Positions 29,553 through 38,355 of a stretch of 64,000 nt of DNA are shown here, piece after piece. Position numbers and translations under genes: made by a program. How positions within the stretch are numbered: the first letter of the stretch is position 1; every line of letters begins with the position of its first letter. The stretch is from Ferranicluibacter quercicola (lineage in GTDB: Bacteria; Pseudomonadota; Alphaproteobacteria; Rhizobiales; Rhizobiaceae), in contig NZ_JAJOZR010000002.1 of assembly GCF_021168455.1 (NCBI RefSeq), positions 308,255 to 372,254 of the forward strand, written 5' to 3'. Under the pieces are notes generated by a model that saw nothing but the letters and a program-made list of their open reading frames with translations, was not told where the DNA came from and did not search any database.

Positions 29553-30444
29553 AGAGGCCTTGCTGTTCGGCGAGCTTGCGCGCCTCGTGCAGCAGGGCCG
29601 AGACCAGTGGCGTATAGGGTTCGCGGTGTGTCGCCACCAGACCGACGAGGTGGCCGGCATCCGGCTCCTCGATCGGGATCACATGGATATCATCGTGAAA
29701 GCCGAAGGATTTCGCGACGTTGTAGGGCATGATGCTGGCCCACTGGCCCGTGCGGATGTGGGAGAACAGCACGATCATCGAGTTGGATTCGAGCGTCGGG
29801 CGGGCCTGGACGCCGGCCGCGCCGAAGTGCTGGTTGATGATCCGGCGGTTCTGCATGTCGTTGGTCAATAGGCAAAGCCGAATGGTGCTGGCTTCCGCCC
29901 AGGTCACGGACGCCCGGTCGGACAGCGGCGTGCCGGAGGCCGTGACGAGGTGATATCGCTCCATCAGCAGGGGCACGCTGGTCACCCGACCCACCGGCTC
30001 GTTGTCGAGATAGGTGAGGCCCGCGTCGATCTCGAGATTTTCCAGAAGGCCGAGCATTTTCGAGGACGTGGTCGAGAGCACGGAGAAGGTGACCTCGGGA
30101 TGCGTTTCCTGAAAGGGGGCGGTCAGCCGCGGCACCATCGCAAGCGTGGTCGGGACGGCCGCGAGCCGGATATGGCCGACGAGCCCCTTCTTGGCCGCCC
30201 GCATCTCCTGACGCATCGTGCGGGCATCGCCGACGATGCGGCGGGCCCATTCCAGCACCCGCTGGCCTTCCGGCGTCAGCCCCTGAAAGCGGGAGCCGCG
30301 ATTGACGAGCATGACGCCGAGGTTGTCTTCAAGCTGGCGGATGGCGGCGGACAGCGTCGGCTGGGTGATGCCGCATTGCTCGGCGGCACGGCCGAAATGC
30401 CGTTCCTGCGCGAGAGCGATGAAGAATTCGAGCTTGTCGATCAT
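29551..30444 (-). CDS. LysR family regulator of the formate dehydrogenase operon
   Basis: This 297-residue LysR-type regulator has an N-terminal winged helix (MIDKLEFFIALAQERHFGRAAEQCG, then TQPTLSAAIRQLEDNLGVMLVNR) and a C-terminal effector domain. It is encoded directly upstream of fdsG in the same direction, so it most likely controls formate dehydrogenase (FdsR-like). I start it at the ATG at 30444, the standard LysR start. The frame runs on upstream through three 24-base repeats to a TTG at 30555, which would add 37 residues. The effector is not visible; formate or molybdate status are guesses. Confidence 0.88.
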   Translation of the reverse strand: MIDKLEFFIALAQERHFGRAAEQCGITQPTLSAAIRQLEDNLGVMLVNRGSRFQGLTPEGQRVLEWARRIVGDARTMRQEMRAAKKGLVGHIRLAAVPTTLAMVPRLTAPFQETHPEVTFSVLSTTSSKMLGLLENLEIDAGLTYLDNEPVGRVTSVPLLMERYHLVTASGTPLSDRASVTWAEASTIRLCLLTNDMQNRRIINQHFGAAGVQARPTLESNSMIVLFSHIRTGQWASIMPYNVAKSFGFHDDIHVIPIEEPDAGHLVGLVATHREPYTPLVSALLHEARKLAEQQGL

Positions 30445-30468
30445 GCCGGCGCGATCATGCGCTTTCCC

Positions 30469-30540
30469 GGCCGTCTGGGCAACTGGCGGCCCGGCCGTCT
30501 GGGCAACGGGCGGCCCGGTCGTCTGGGCAACGGGGGACCC
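30469..30540. repeat. Three tandem 24-bp repeats ahead of the LysR gene
   Basis: Three consecutive 24-base units (30469-30492, 30493-30516, 30517-30540) differ at only a few positions; each contains CGTCTGGGCAAC. A partial fourth unit follows. Being a multiple of three, they keep the LysR frame open and read on the minus strand as repeated GPPVAQTA. They lie 25 bases upstream of the regulator's ATG. Confidence 0.85.
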
Positions 30541-30557
30541 GGTCGCCTTGCGCAAAC

Positions 30558-30587
30558 GACGGCGCGGGCATTTCGGCCCGCGCCGTC
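30558..30587 (-). terminator. Hairpin after the sugar transferase gene
   Basis: A perfect 12-base-pair stem (GACGGCGCGGGC/GCCCGCGCCGTC) with a loop of six lies 23 bases after the stop of the sugar transferase. Only GTTT follows it on the minus strand, so it is a plausible but not ideal terminator. Confidence 0.55.
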
Positions 30588-30610
30588 CGATCCGACGGGG
30601 AGGTGTCCGG

Positions 30611-31378
30611 TCAGGAGCCGGTGCCGCCCCGCAGTTCGTTGATGATGGTGCGGACGAGGATGCGGATGTCGAGCAGGATGGAGAAGGTCCTGATATATTC
30701 CACGTCGCTCAGGATGCGGCGGATGGCCATGTCGCGGTCCGTCGTCGGGCCACGAAGGCCGCGGGACTGGGCAAGGCCCGTCAATCCCGGCCGAACCAGA
30801 TGGCGGTTCTCATAGCCGCGGACGAGGTCCGCATAGTTCATGCCGCCTGCGATCATGTCGGGTACATGCGGGCGGGGTCCGACGAGCGACATATGGCCGA
30901 CCACGACGTTCCAGAGCTGGGGGATTTCGTCGAGGCTGGTCTTGCGCAGGAACCGGCCCATCCGCGTGACGCGGGGATCGCCATCGACCGTCAGCCGCAC
31001 GCCGGCGTGGTCGCATTGCTCGACATACATCGAGCGGAATTTCAGGATTTCGAACGGCACTTCGTTCCGGCCCGTGCGCATCTGGCGGAAGAAGACGGGC
31101 CCCTTGCTCTCCAGGCGGATTAGGATGGCGATCAGGAGAAGGATCGGGGCCAGAATGATCAGGCCGGCAAGCGCGCCGCTGACGTCCATCGCCCGCTTCA
31201 GGGCAAACTGGATCGGCTTGAGCGGACGCGTGCGCGCTGACAGGGTGGGGATGTTGTCGTTTGCCAGCAAGGTCTCGGCCAGAATGGTTTCCAGCATGGG
31301 CAGACGCACGCCGGCATCACGTCCAGCGACGCGGGCTTCGTTACGACCAATTCTTTGCAGTATGGGATGGGTGCTCAT
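30611..31378 (-). CDS. Polyprenyl-phosphate sugar-1-phosphate transferase (ExoY/WbaP-like)
   Basis: This is a bacterial sugar transferase that starts exopolysaccharide repeat units by moving a sugar-1-phosphate to undecaprenyl phosphate at the inner membrane. The 255-residue product has KRAMDVSGALAGLI leading into a single hydrophobic segment (about residues 68-92), then GPVFFRQMRTGRNE, FEILKFRSM, KTSLDEIPQLWNVV and MSLVGPRPHVPDMI, all family hallmarks. I start at the ATG at 31378. No other polysaccharide genes adjoin it, so it may act for a distant locus. The 275 bases upstream (31379-31653) are AT-rich and hold no gene. Confidence 0.92.
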   Translation of the reverse strand: MSTHPILQRIGRNEARVAGRDAGVRLPMLETILAETLLANDNIPTLSARTRPLKPIQFALKRAMDVSGALAGLIILAPILLLIAILIRLESKGPVFFRQMRTGRNEVPFEILKFRSMYVEQCDHAGVRLTVDGDPRVTRMGRFLRKTSLDEIPQLWNVVVGHMSLVGPRPHVPDMIAGGMNYADLVRGYENRHLVRPGLTGLAQSRGLRGPTTDRDMAIRRILSDVEYIRTFSILLDIRILVRTIINELRGGTGS

Positions 31379-31653
31379 TGGCTGTTTCCCTGCAACTAAA
31401 GCTTTGTCGTCGATGTGACGTGATGAATGGGCAAGGCGCACCCGGTTTGTATGCAACGGCAAAGGTTTGTGCCGTATTGATACACCAAGGCGCCCTCTAA
31501 ACTCGGCTTTCAGTAAGTATTCAGCCGATCAATATTTGCACTTAATGATTTATTAAAGCCGCGGAATTTTAGCAACCAGGCATCTCAAAAGCCTTGTCTA
31601 TTGGTTAATCCTAAAATTCTAATGTTATGCGCTGTGCTGGTCCGCGCGTGCGG

Positions 31654-32655
31654 TCATTGGCCGGGGAAGGGCGGGAGCTTGAAGCTGTGGAGCGCGCTCT
31701 TCGGCATCCACAGCGAGAGGCCGGCATCGCTCAGCGGCAACCAGGCGAAGGGATCGAAGAAGGCGTCGCTGATCTTGCGACGCGGCTTGTCGCTCTGGCG
31801 GGCGAGAAAGTTGAAACGCGGCAGATCGCCCATTTCCCGCTTGAACAGAATGTGGCTGCCGAAGTCGTCCCTGTCGAATTCCTGCAGTGCGGCGATCTGG
31901 CGGAGCATCTCGCCGTCGTCCTGCCAGTGCACCTGCTCGAGGAAGGATTCGACAGCCCGGCTGCCGGCCGCGATCACGGCGGCGCGATCGGCCTCGAGCT
32001 CGATGTTGAATTTGACGCGGAAGGAAAGCACGCGGCCCTGGAGATCGCCCTTCAGCAGCACGAAGACGGAGGAGTGCTGCGGTGGCGGCGGCTCGTCCGG
32101 CGGGGCGTCCACCAGAGGCTCGTTGTCGGGATCGGCGTCGTCGCCGGTGCGCAGTTCGAGGTTCTCGATCGGCAGCGCCGGCGGCGGGGCGGCGCTTGCG
32201 GCCACGCCCTTTCCGATCGATAGGAAGGAGGAGCATTCGGATCCGCGCCCGTTCACCGCGCCGGCCGTCCAGGTGATCTCGGGAAAGCCGTTGGTGCGCA
32301 ACGCGTCGCACAGCTTGCGCGGATCCATGCGGATGGCCCGGACGAAGGTGGTGGGAATTCCGTCCAGGTTGGCGCGCGCATAGCGGGGAACCTGAATGGT
32401 GGGCGCCGGCAGGCGGATGCCCTTGACGAGGCGCACGGCCGGGATGACGAGGCCGGGGGCGGTTTTGGAGGGCGTGACGTCAGCGGGGAAGAGCTGCTCC
32501 AGCTTCACCGTGGGATAGCCGAAATGCGCCAGGACCAGATTGAGGTTGCGCAGGTCGTTTGCACCCAGCACCGTCCCGACGATCGCCGTGAAGACGACGA
32601 GAACGGCCATGGCAAAGAATACGCGTCCCGAACGACCCTTCTTCACACTCGTCAT
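31654..32655 (-). CDS. Conserved membrane-anchored protein of unknown function
   Basis: This 333-residue protein matches no family I can name. Basic residues and one hydrophobic helix (VFFAMAVLVVFTAIVGTVLG, residues 12-31) suggest a signal anchor with the rest in the periplasm. The periplasmic part has PAVRLVKGIRLPAPTIQVPRY, an acidic proline-rich linker (DDADPDNEPLVDAPPDEPPP, about residues 188-207), and a C-terminal domain ending LPPFPGQ. Two cysteines (LCDAL, SECSSF) could form a disulfide. It lies upstream of the sugar transferase on the same strand, but the two are about 275 bases apart. Confidence 0.7.
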   Translation of the reverse strand: MTSVKKGRSGRVFFAMAVLVVFTAIVGTVLGANDLRNLNLVLAHFGYPTVKLEQLFPADVTPSKTAPGLVIPAVRLVKGIRLPAPTIQVPRYARANLDGIPTTFVRAIRMDPRKLCDALRTNGFPEITWTAGAVNGRGSECSSFLSIGKGVAASAAPPPALPIENLELRTGDDADPDNEPLVDAPPDEPPPPQHSSVFVLLKGDLQGRVLSFRVKFNIELEADRAAVIAAGSRAVESFLEQVHWQDDGEMLRQIAALQEFDRDDFGSHILFKREMGDLPRFNFLARQSDKPRRKISDAFFDPFAWLPLSDAGLSLWMPKSALHSFKLPPFPGQ

Positions 32656-32837
32656 GCCGCGTCATCGTCTCCGTCTGATCGTCGCCCGCCTGCCAGCGCC
32701 GGGCGTCGTGTCGGACGCCCTCGGCTACGCTGTGCTGCTGTTATGCCTGCTGCCCTATGAGCCCGTCTTTCCGGGGAGTCCAGTGTGGCGGCGACGCGAT
32801 GCGTCGGGTGCGGATGTCTGCGCTCGTCTCCGCTTCG

Positions 32838-33035
32838 TCAGCGGGCATGCCGGTCGCGATAGGCGAGAATGGTGACGTGCAGGACCATCAGCGGCCAGAC
32901 GACGCAATAGAGCAGGCCTGCGACCCGCATGATGTCCCAGCCCTTGACCCGTGCCATCTCGCCTTCGCGAAACGTCGTCTCAAGAAAGAACAGCGCCACG
33001 AGCGTGTAGAGTGCCAGCAGGATCGTTTCCGTCAT
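32838..33035 (-). CDS. Small two-helix membrane protein
   Basis: The 65-residue product has two hydrophobic helices: TILLALYTLVALFFLETTF (residues 3-21) and MRVAGLLYCVVWPLMVLHV (residues 36-54). They are joined by a charged loop, REGEMARVKGWD, and the end is basic (YRDRHAR). It has no recognisable family. The ATG at 33035 has a moderate ribosome site. It stands alone between the unknown anchored protein and the potassium channel. Confidence 0.6.
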   Translation of the reverse strand: MTETILLALYTLVALFFLETTFREGEMARVKGWDIMRVAGLLYCVVWPLMVLHVTILAYRDRHAR

Positions 33036-33214
33036 GACTGTTTCCGCAAATCGAAATATAACAGGAGCCGGCAGGCTTGCCTAGGACAAGTGTGTGCCAG
33101 ATCGGCACAATGCGCCCGCGCGTTGCCGAGGGCTGCGACACGTGGAGACATCCGGCTCTCATCAAGCCTGTCGATGCTTGCGCGGGTCTGGAGCGTGCCG
33201 GTTTTTCCGGTCGA

Positions 33215-34084
33215 TCAGAGGCCTTCGTCGGGAATGTTCAGGATGTGACCGCAAGCCTTGCAGTGGACGGCATCGGCATCGTGCCGGTTCAGGCCGCATT
33301 GCGGGCAGGCGAAGCGCACCTTGTTCGGCCGGACGATGGCCTGTGCCAGGCGCACGAACAGCGAAATGCCGAAGATCATCGTGACGATGGAGGTCAGCTT
33401 GCCGAGCGTGCCGGGCAGGGTGATGTCGCCGAAGCCGGTGGTGGTGATGGTCGCCACGGTGAAATAGAGGGCATCCACGAAGCCGGTAATGCCGGATTCC
33501 GTTGCGAAGAACGCCGTGTAGACGAAGCCCGTGACGAGGAAGAGAAACGTCACGAAATTGATGCAGGCGCCGATGACGTCCTGATACGCCCGGCAGCCGG
33601 CCCGGTGGACCAAAATGCCGAAAACCCGGCTCTGGCTGAAGGACCAGATGCGCAGGGCGCGGAGAAAGGCAAAGTTCGAGAATGTCTCGGGAAAAAGCAG
33701 CGTGGCGAGAATGACGATATCGACCAGCGTCATCGGCCGCACGAGGAAGCGCCAGGCCTTGTTGGCGATCATCGCGCGCGCCGTCAGCTCGAAGGCGATC
33801 AGCGCGGCGATCGCATAGTCGATGGCGAGATAGACGCCGTGGCGCGTGAGATAGGGCCCCGCCAGGAAGAACAGGATGACGGCGAGATCGACGATGCCGA
33901 TCGTCACCTGAAAGCCGACAGCCTGACCATCGGTGCCGTAATAGAGCCGCCGCAGCGTGGCGCGCAGGCCGGATGGCGGGTCCGACCGGGGTGCATCCTG
34001 TCCGGTTGCGACGCCCGTGGTGTCCTGAAGGCCCTCTGCCGCCGCTGCCCTGCCGTCTGTTCCGCCGCTCGTGCTGTTCGTCAT
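33215..34084 (-). CDS. Potassium channel family protein with C-terminal zinc ribbon
   Basis: This 289-residue ion-transport (voltage-gated-like) channel has about six helices. The pore loop ALYFTVATITTTGFGDI carries the selectivity filter TTGFGD. After the last helix come an RLAQAIVRPNKVRF linker and a compact four-cysteine module, FACPQCGLNRHDADAVHC and KACGH, that looks like a zinc ribbon. That cytoplasmic module is not a usual RCK domain. A poorly conserved 60-residue hydrophilic N-terminus starts at the ATG at 34084. Potassium selectivity is inferred from the filter. Confidence 0.85.
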   Translation of the reverse strand: MTNSTSGGTDGRAAAAEGLQDTTGVATGQDAPRSDPPSGLRATLRRLYYGTDGQAVGFQVTIGIVDLAVILFFLAGPYLTRHGVYLAIDYAIAALIAFELTARAMIANKAWRFLVRPMTLVDIVILATLLFPETFSNFAFLRALRIWSFSQSRVFGILVHRAGCRAYQDVIGACINFVTFLFLVTGFVYTAFFATESGITGFVDALYFTVATITTTGFGDITLPGTLGKLTSIVTMIFGISLFVRLAQAIVRPNKVRFACPQCGLNRHDADAVHCKACGHILNIPDEGL

Positions 34085-34334
34085 TCTGCCCGCCTGACCT
34101 GCGTCGAGAGATAGCCGGGTCCGCACCCGCTTCAAGAGCGCACACATCCGCGTCTGCCCTCGTATTGCCGGAATTGCTGATGAAAGCCAGAGGTGACCTT
34201 GACTTCGGCCCGTTCTCGCGCAGTTTCACATCGGCCGAACGTTACAGGAAGTTCACTGTCAAGCAGCCCGGCCCGGCGATATAGAGCTTCGCGAAAGAGC
34301 GCTTTCCCGGCCCTTACCAGACGCATGTGGTTCC

Positions 34335-36971
34335 ATGACCCTTCCCGATACGACGCCATCCACCCCTGCTTCCGCCGGCGCACCCGCGACAGGCATCGAG
34401 CCTGACGGCCCCCGCGACATTCTTGCCCGCTTTGGCGGCGTCAGCCGGTTTGCAGCCGGCGGCGCCATTCTGCTCGTCGCGGCCATCGTCGTCATCGCCA
34501 TCGTGCATCTGACGTCGGAAGTCCGCTACGAGGACGTGATGGACGCGCTCGACAGCACGAGCTGGACCGCGATCGTTCTTGCGCTGGTCTTCACCGGCCT
34601 CAGCTTCTTCGCCCTGACGTTCTACGACGTCAGCGCGCTCTCCTACGTCAAGCATCGCCTGCCCTACAACGATGTCGCCCTGACGGCCTTTGCGGCCTAT
34701 GCGGTCGGCAATACTGCGGGCTTCGGCCCGTTGAGCGGCGGGGCGATCCGCTACCGGGCCTATTCCCGGCTCGGCCTGAAGCCGGAGGAGATCGGCGGGG
34801 TCATCGCCTTCGTCACGCTGGCCTTCGGCCTCGGCCTTGCCGCCGTGGGCTCGCTCAGCCTTCTCGCCATCGCGCCGGAAGTGGCGCCGCTCACCTGGCT
34901 GTCGGCATCCGGCCTGCGGATCGTCGCCATTCTCGTGCTGACGGCCATCGTGGCGCTGATGGTGGCGGGGCGTGACGGGCAGCCGCTCGTTTTCGCCCGC
35001 ATCTCGGTGCGCCTGCCGGATTCGCGCACGGCCTCGCGCCAGTTCCTCGTCACCGTTCTCGATCTCGCAGCCTCCGCCTCCGTGCTCTACGTGCTCCTGC
35101 CGGAAGGGACGATCGGCTGGCCGGCCTTTCTCGCCATCTATTCGGTGGCCGTCGGGCTGGGTGTTCTCAGCCATGTTCCGGCCGGTCTCGGCGTGTTCGA
35201 GACCGTCATCGTCGCCGCCCTCGGCCAGACGGCGAGCGTCGATACGGTTCTGGGCGCGCTGGTGCTCTACCGCCTGATCTACCATGTCGTGCCGCTCATT
35301 CTCGCCGTGCTGTTCGTGGTCATCGCCGAGGTGCGCACGGTTGCGCGCAAGCCGGTCGGCTCCAGCCTGCGGCGGGTTGCCGGGCGTCTGACGCCGATGC
35401 TGCTCTCGGCGCTCGCGCTCGTGCTCGCGGCCATGCTGGTGTTTTCGAGCGTGACGCCGACGCCGGACGAGAACCTCGCCTTCCTCGCGGATTACGTGCC
35501 GCTGCCGGTCATCGAGGGCGCGCATTTTCTGGCGAGCGTGCTCGGCCTTGCGCTGTTGATCGCGGCACGCGGCCTCGCGCGCCGGCTCGACGGGGCGTGG
35601 TGGGCAGCCCTCGGCCTGTCGCTCGCGGCTCTCCTGCTCTCGCTGGTCAAGGCCGTGGCCCTGTTCGAGGCGGCGCTTCTCGCCTTCTTCATCGTCAGCC
35701 TGCTCATCAGCCGCCGCGTGTTCACGCGGCCGGCGACCATGACCAGCACGGCGCTGACGGTGCCGTGGCTGACCGCCATGGGTGCGCTCTGCCTGTTTGC
35801 CGTGGCCGTGCTCCTGTTCGTCTATCGCGACGTCGAATATTCCAACCGACTCTGGTGGGAGTTCGAGCTCTCGGCCGAGGCGCCGCGCGGCCTGCGCGCC
35901 GTGCTCGGCCTCGTGCTCTTTTCCGGCGCCATCGCCTTCTGGAGCCTGATGCGGCCGGCGCGCGGCACGATCGAAACGCCCTTGCCCGCCGATCTCGACA
36001 GGGCCATGGCGATCATCGCGCAGCAGGGCATGTCGGATGCCAATCTCGTGCTGATGGGCGACAAGAGCCTGATGTTTTCCCATGATAACCGCGCCTTCAT
36101 CATGTACGGCCGGCAGGCGCGCTCCTGGATCGCGCTGTTCGATCCGGTGGGCCCGCGCGACGCCTGGGCCGACCTGATCTGGCAATTCGTCGAAAGCGCC
36201 CGCGCCGTCGGGTGCCGCCCGGTGTTCTATCAGGTGTCGCCAGCCGGGCTGTCCTATTATGCGGATGCCGGCCTGCGCGCCTTTCGCCTCGGCGAAATCG
36301 CCACGATGGACCTGACGAATTTTACCCTGAAGGGCGGCAAATGGGCGACGCTGCGCCAGACGGTGAGCCGCGGGCAGCGCGACGGGCTGGAATTCGCGCT
36401 GATCGAGGCCGCCGATGTGCCGGCGATCCTTGACGATCTGCAGGCCGTCTCCGATACGTGGCTCGCGCATCACGAGGCCAAGGAGAAAGGGTTCTCGCTC
36501 GGCGCGTTCTCCCGCGATTATCTCAGCCGTCAGCCGGTCGCGGTTCTGAAAGTCGAGGGCCGGATCGTCGCCTTTGCCAATATCCTGGTGACCGATACGC
36601 TGGAAGAAGGCTCGGTGGACCTGATGCGGTTTTCGCCCGACGCACCCAAGGGATCGATGGATTTCCTGTTCGTCTCGGTCATGGAGCATCTGCGCGATCG
36701 CGGCTTCAAGCGCTTCAACCTCGGCATGGCGCCGCTCGCAGGCCTTTCGGAGCGGCGGTCCTCGCCGGTCTGGGACAAGGTCGGGCGGACCGTCTTCGAG
36801 CACGGCGAACGTTTCTACAACTTCAAGGGCCTCAAGGCCTTCAAGACGAAGTTCCATCCCCGATGGGAGCCTCGTTACATGGCAGCCGGCGGCGGGATCG
36901 GTCCGATCCTGTCGCTGATGGACGCCACCTTCCTGATCGGCGGCGGCGTGAAAGGGCTCGTGAAGAAATGA
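34335..36971 (+). CDS. mprF: Bifunctional lysylphosphatidylglycerol flippase/synthetase
   Basis: MprF (LpiA in rhizobia) makes lysyl-phosphatidylglycerol from Lys-tRNA and phosphatidylglycerol and flips it outward, giving resistance to cationic peptides and acid. The 878-residue product has an N-terminal flippase part with about 14 helices (GNTAGFGPLSGGAIRYR; LGVLSHVPAGLGVFETV). A C-terminal GNAT-like synthase domain (DUF2156; about residues 540-860) contains GDKSLMFSHDNRAFIMYG, RFSPDAPKGSMDFLF and FNLGMAPLAGLSER. It overlaps acvB in an ATGA, so the two are translated together. Confidence 0.95.
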   Translation: MTLPDTTPSTPASAGAPATGIEPDGPRDILARFGGVSRFAAGGAILLVAAIVVIAIVHLTSEVRYEDVMDALDSTSWTAIVLALVFTGLSFFALTFYDVSALSYVKHRLPYNDVALTAFAAYAVGNTAGFGPLSGGAIRYRAYSRLGLKPEEIGGVIAFVTLAFGLGLAAVGSLSLLAIAPEVAPLTWLSASGLRIVAILVLTAIVALMVAGRDGQPLVFARISVRLPDSRTASRQFLVTVLDLAASASVLYVLLPEGTIGWPAFLAIYSVAVGLGVLSHVPAGLGVFETVIVAALGQTASVDTVLGALVLYRLIYHVVPLILAVLFVVIAEVRTVARKPVGSSLRRVAGRLTPMLLSALALVLAAMLVFSSVTPTPDENLAFLADYVPLPVIEGAHFLASVLGLALLIAARGLARRLDGAWWAALGLSLAALLLSLVKAVALFEAALLAFFIVSLLISRRVFTRPATMTSTALTVPWLTAMGALCLFAVAVLLFVYRDVEYSNRLWWEFELSAEAPRGLRAVLGLVLFSGAIAFWSLMRPARGTIETPLPADLDRAMAIIAQQGMSDANLVLMGDKSLMFSHDNRAFIMYGRQARSWIALFDPVGPRDAWADLIWQFVESARAVGCRPVFYQVSPAGLSYYADAGLRAFRLGEIATMDLTNFTLKGGKWATLRQTVSRGQRDGLEFALIEAADVPAILDDLQAVSDTWLAHHEAKEKGFSLGAFSRDYLSRQPVAVLKVEGRIVAFANILVTDTLEEGSVDLMRFSPDAPKGSMDFLFVSVMEHLRDRGFKRFNLGMAPLAGLSERRSSPVWDKVGRTVFEHGERFYNFKGLKAFKTKFHPRWEPRYMAAGGGIGPILSLMDATFLIGGGVKGLVKK

Positions 36972-38338
36972 GACTGTTGAAGACGTTGACGGTTCTGAGC
37001 CTGCTGGCGACGGCGCCTGGTTCAGCCTTTGCCCAGAATGCCTCCGGTTTCGATACCGGCATGATCCCGGCGCCGCGCATCCTCAAGCCCTCGGGCGAGG
37101 TGAAGGCCGCCGTGGTGCTGCTGTCGGACGCGGCCGGCTGGGGCGCGAAGGAAGACGGCGTGGCATCGCGGATGACGGAGGAGGGGGCGCTGGTCATCGG
37201 TATCGACCTGCCCTCCTATCTTGCAGCCCTTGCCAAGGACGATGGCGACTGCGTCTACACGGTTTCCGACATCGAGTCGCTCAGCCAGCAGATCCAGCGC
37301 TCCCTCGACAATTCCGACTACGACCTTCCCATCGTCGCCGGTGTCGGTGCGGGCGGTGCCATGGCGCTGGCGATCGCGGCACAGACGCCCGCCGCGACCA
37401 TCGGCCATACGCTCGCCGCCGATCCTCAGGCGGGCATCGCGCTCACCCGCGAGCTTTGTACCCCGGCCGACAAGCGCACCGTGGGCGATCGGATGGAATA
37501 CGGCCTGACCGACGGGCCGCTGCCCGACCCCGTGACGGTTCTCCTCAGCCCGGCGGCGCCCGCTGACGGCAAGACCCATGTGGAGGCGCTGAAGGCCAAG
37601 CATGACGACATCGACGTTCAGGACAGCGACGGCGAGATCTGGCAGGATTTTTCCGACGCGCTGTCCGGCCTCGTGGAAAACGGGGGCGGCGACGACAATC
37701 CGCTCGGCCTGCCGCTGACCGTGCTCGACGCCAAGCCGACGCGCGATACGATGGCCATCGTGCTTTCGGGCGACGGCGGCTGGCGCGATATCGACAAGGA
37801 GGTGGGCGATGTCCTGCAGCAGCAGGGCATGCCGGTCGTGGGCATCGATTCGCTGCGCTATTTCTGGACCGAGCGCGAGCCGCAGGAGGTTGCCAACGAT
37901 CTGTCGCGCATCATCGGGCTCTATACCAAGCGCTGGAACGTCAAGCGCGTGCTGCTGATCGGCTATTCCTTCGGCGCCGACGTGCTGCCGCGGACCTACA
38001 ATCTCCTGCCTGCGGCCGACCGCGCACGCGTCTCGCAGCTCTCGCTCCTCGCCGTGTCGCATCAGGTGGACTACAAGATCTCCGTTCTCGGCTGGCTGGG
38101 CGCCGCGGCATCCGACGGCCATGGCGATCCGGCCGACGACCTGAAGACCATCGACCCCGCCCTCGTCCAGTGCGTCTACGGCACCGACGAGGAGGACGAT
38201 GTCTGTCCGACGCTGAAGAGCACCGGGGTCGAGGTGATCCCGATCGAGGGCGGCCACCATTTCGACGAGGACTACCCGGCCTTGGTCAAGCGCATTCTCG
38301 ACGGGTATGACAAGCGTCTGGGCAAGCGCGCGCCTTGA
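36968..38338 (+). CDS. acvB: AcvB/VirJ family lysyl-phosphatidylglycerol hydrolase
   Basis: AcvB is a periplasmic hydrolase that cleaves lysyl-phosphatidylglycerol and so limits the product of MprF. In Agrobacterium it is needed for acid tolerance and virulence. The 456-residue product has a signal peptide (MRLLKTLTVLSLLATAPGSA, then FAQ) and two alpha/beta-hydrolase-like halves. The C-terminal half has VLSGDGGWRDIDKEVG, the nucleophile elbow GYSFGAD (Ser near residue 334) and GGHHFDEDY with the likely catalytic histidine. Its ATG overlaps the mprF stop. Confidence 0.93.
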   Translation: MRLLKTLTVLSLLATAPGSAFAQNASGFDTGMIPAPRILKPSGEVKAAVVLLSDAAGWGAKEDGVASRMTEEGALVIGIDLPSYLAALAKDDGDCVYTVSDIESLSQQIQRSLDNSDYDLPIVAGVGAGGAMALAIAAQTPAATIGHTLAADPQAGIALTRELCTPADKRTVGDRMEYGLTDGPLPDPVTVLLSPAAPADGKTHVEALKAKHDDIDVQDSDGEIWQDFSDALSGLVENGGGDDNPLGLPLTVLDAKPTRDTMAIVLSGDGGWRDIDKEVGDVLQQQGMPVVGIDSLRYFWTEREPQEVANDLSRIIGLYTKRWNVKRVLLIGYSFGADVLPRTYNLLPAADRARVSQLSLLAVSHQVDYKISVLGWLGAAASDGHGDPADDLKTIDPALVQCVYGTDEEDDVCPTLKSTGVEVIPIEGGHHFDEDYPALVKRILDGYDKRLGKRAP

Positions 38339-38355
38339 TCTCCCGGCGGGCCGGC

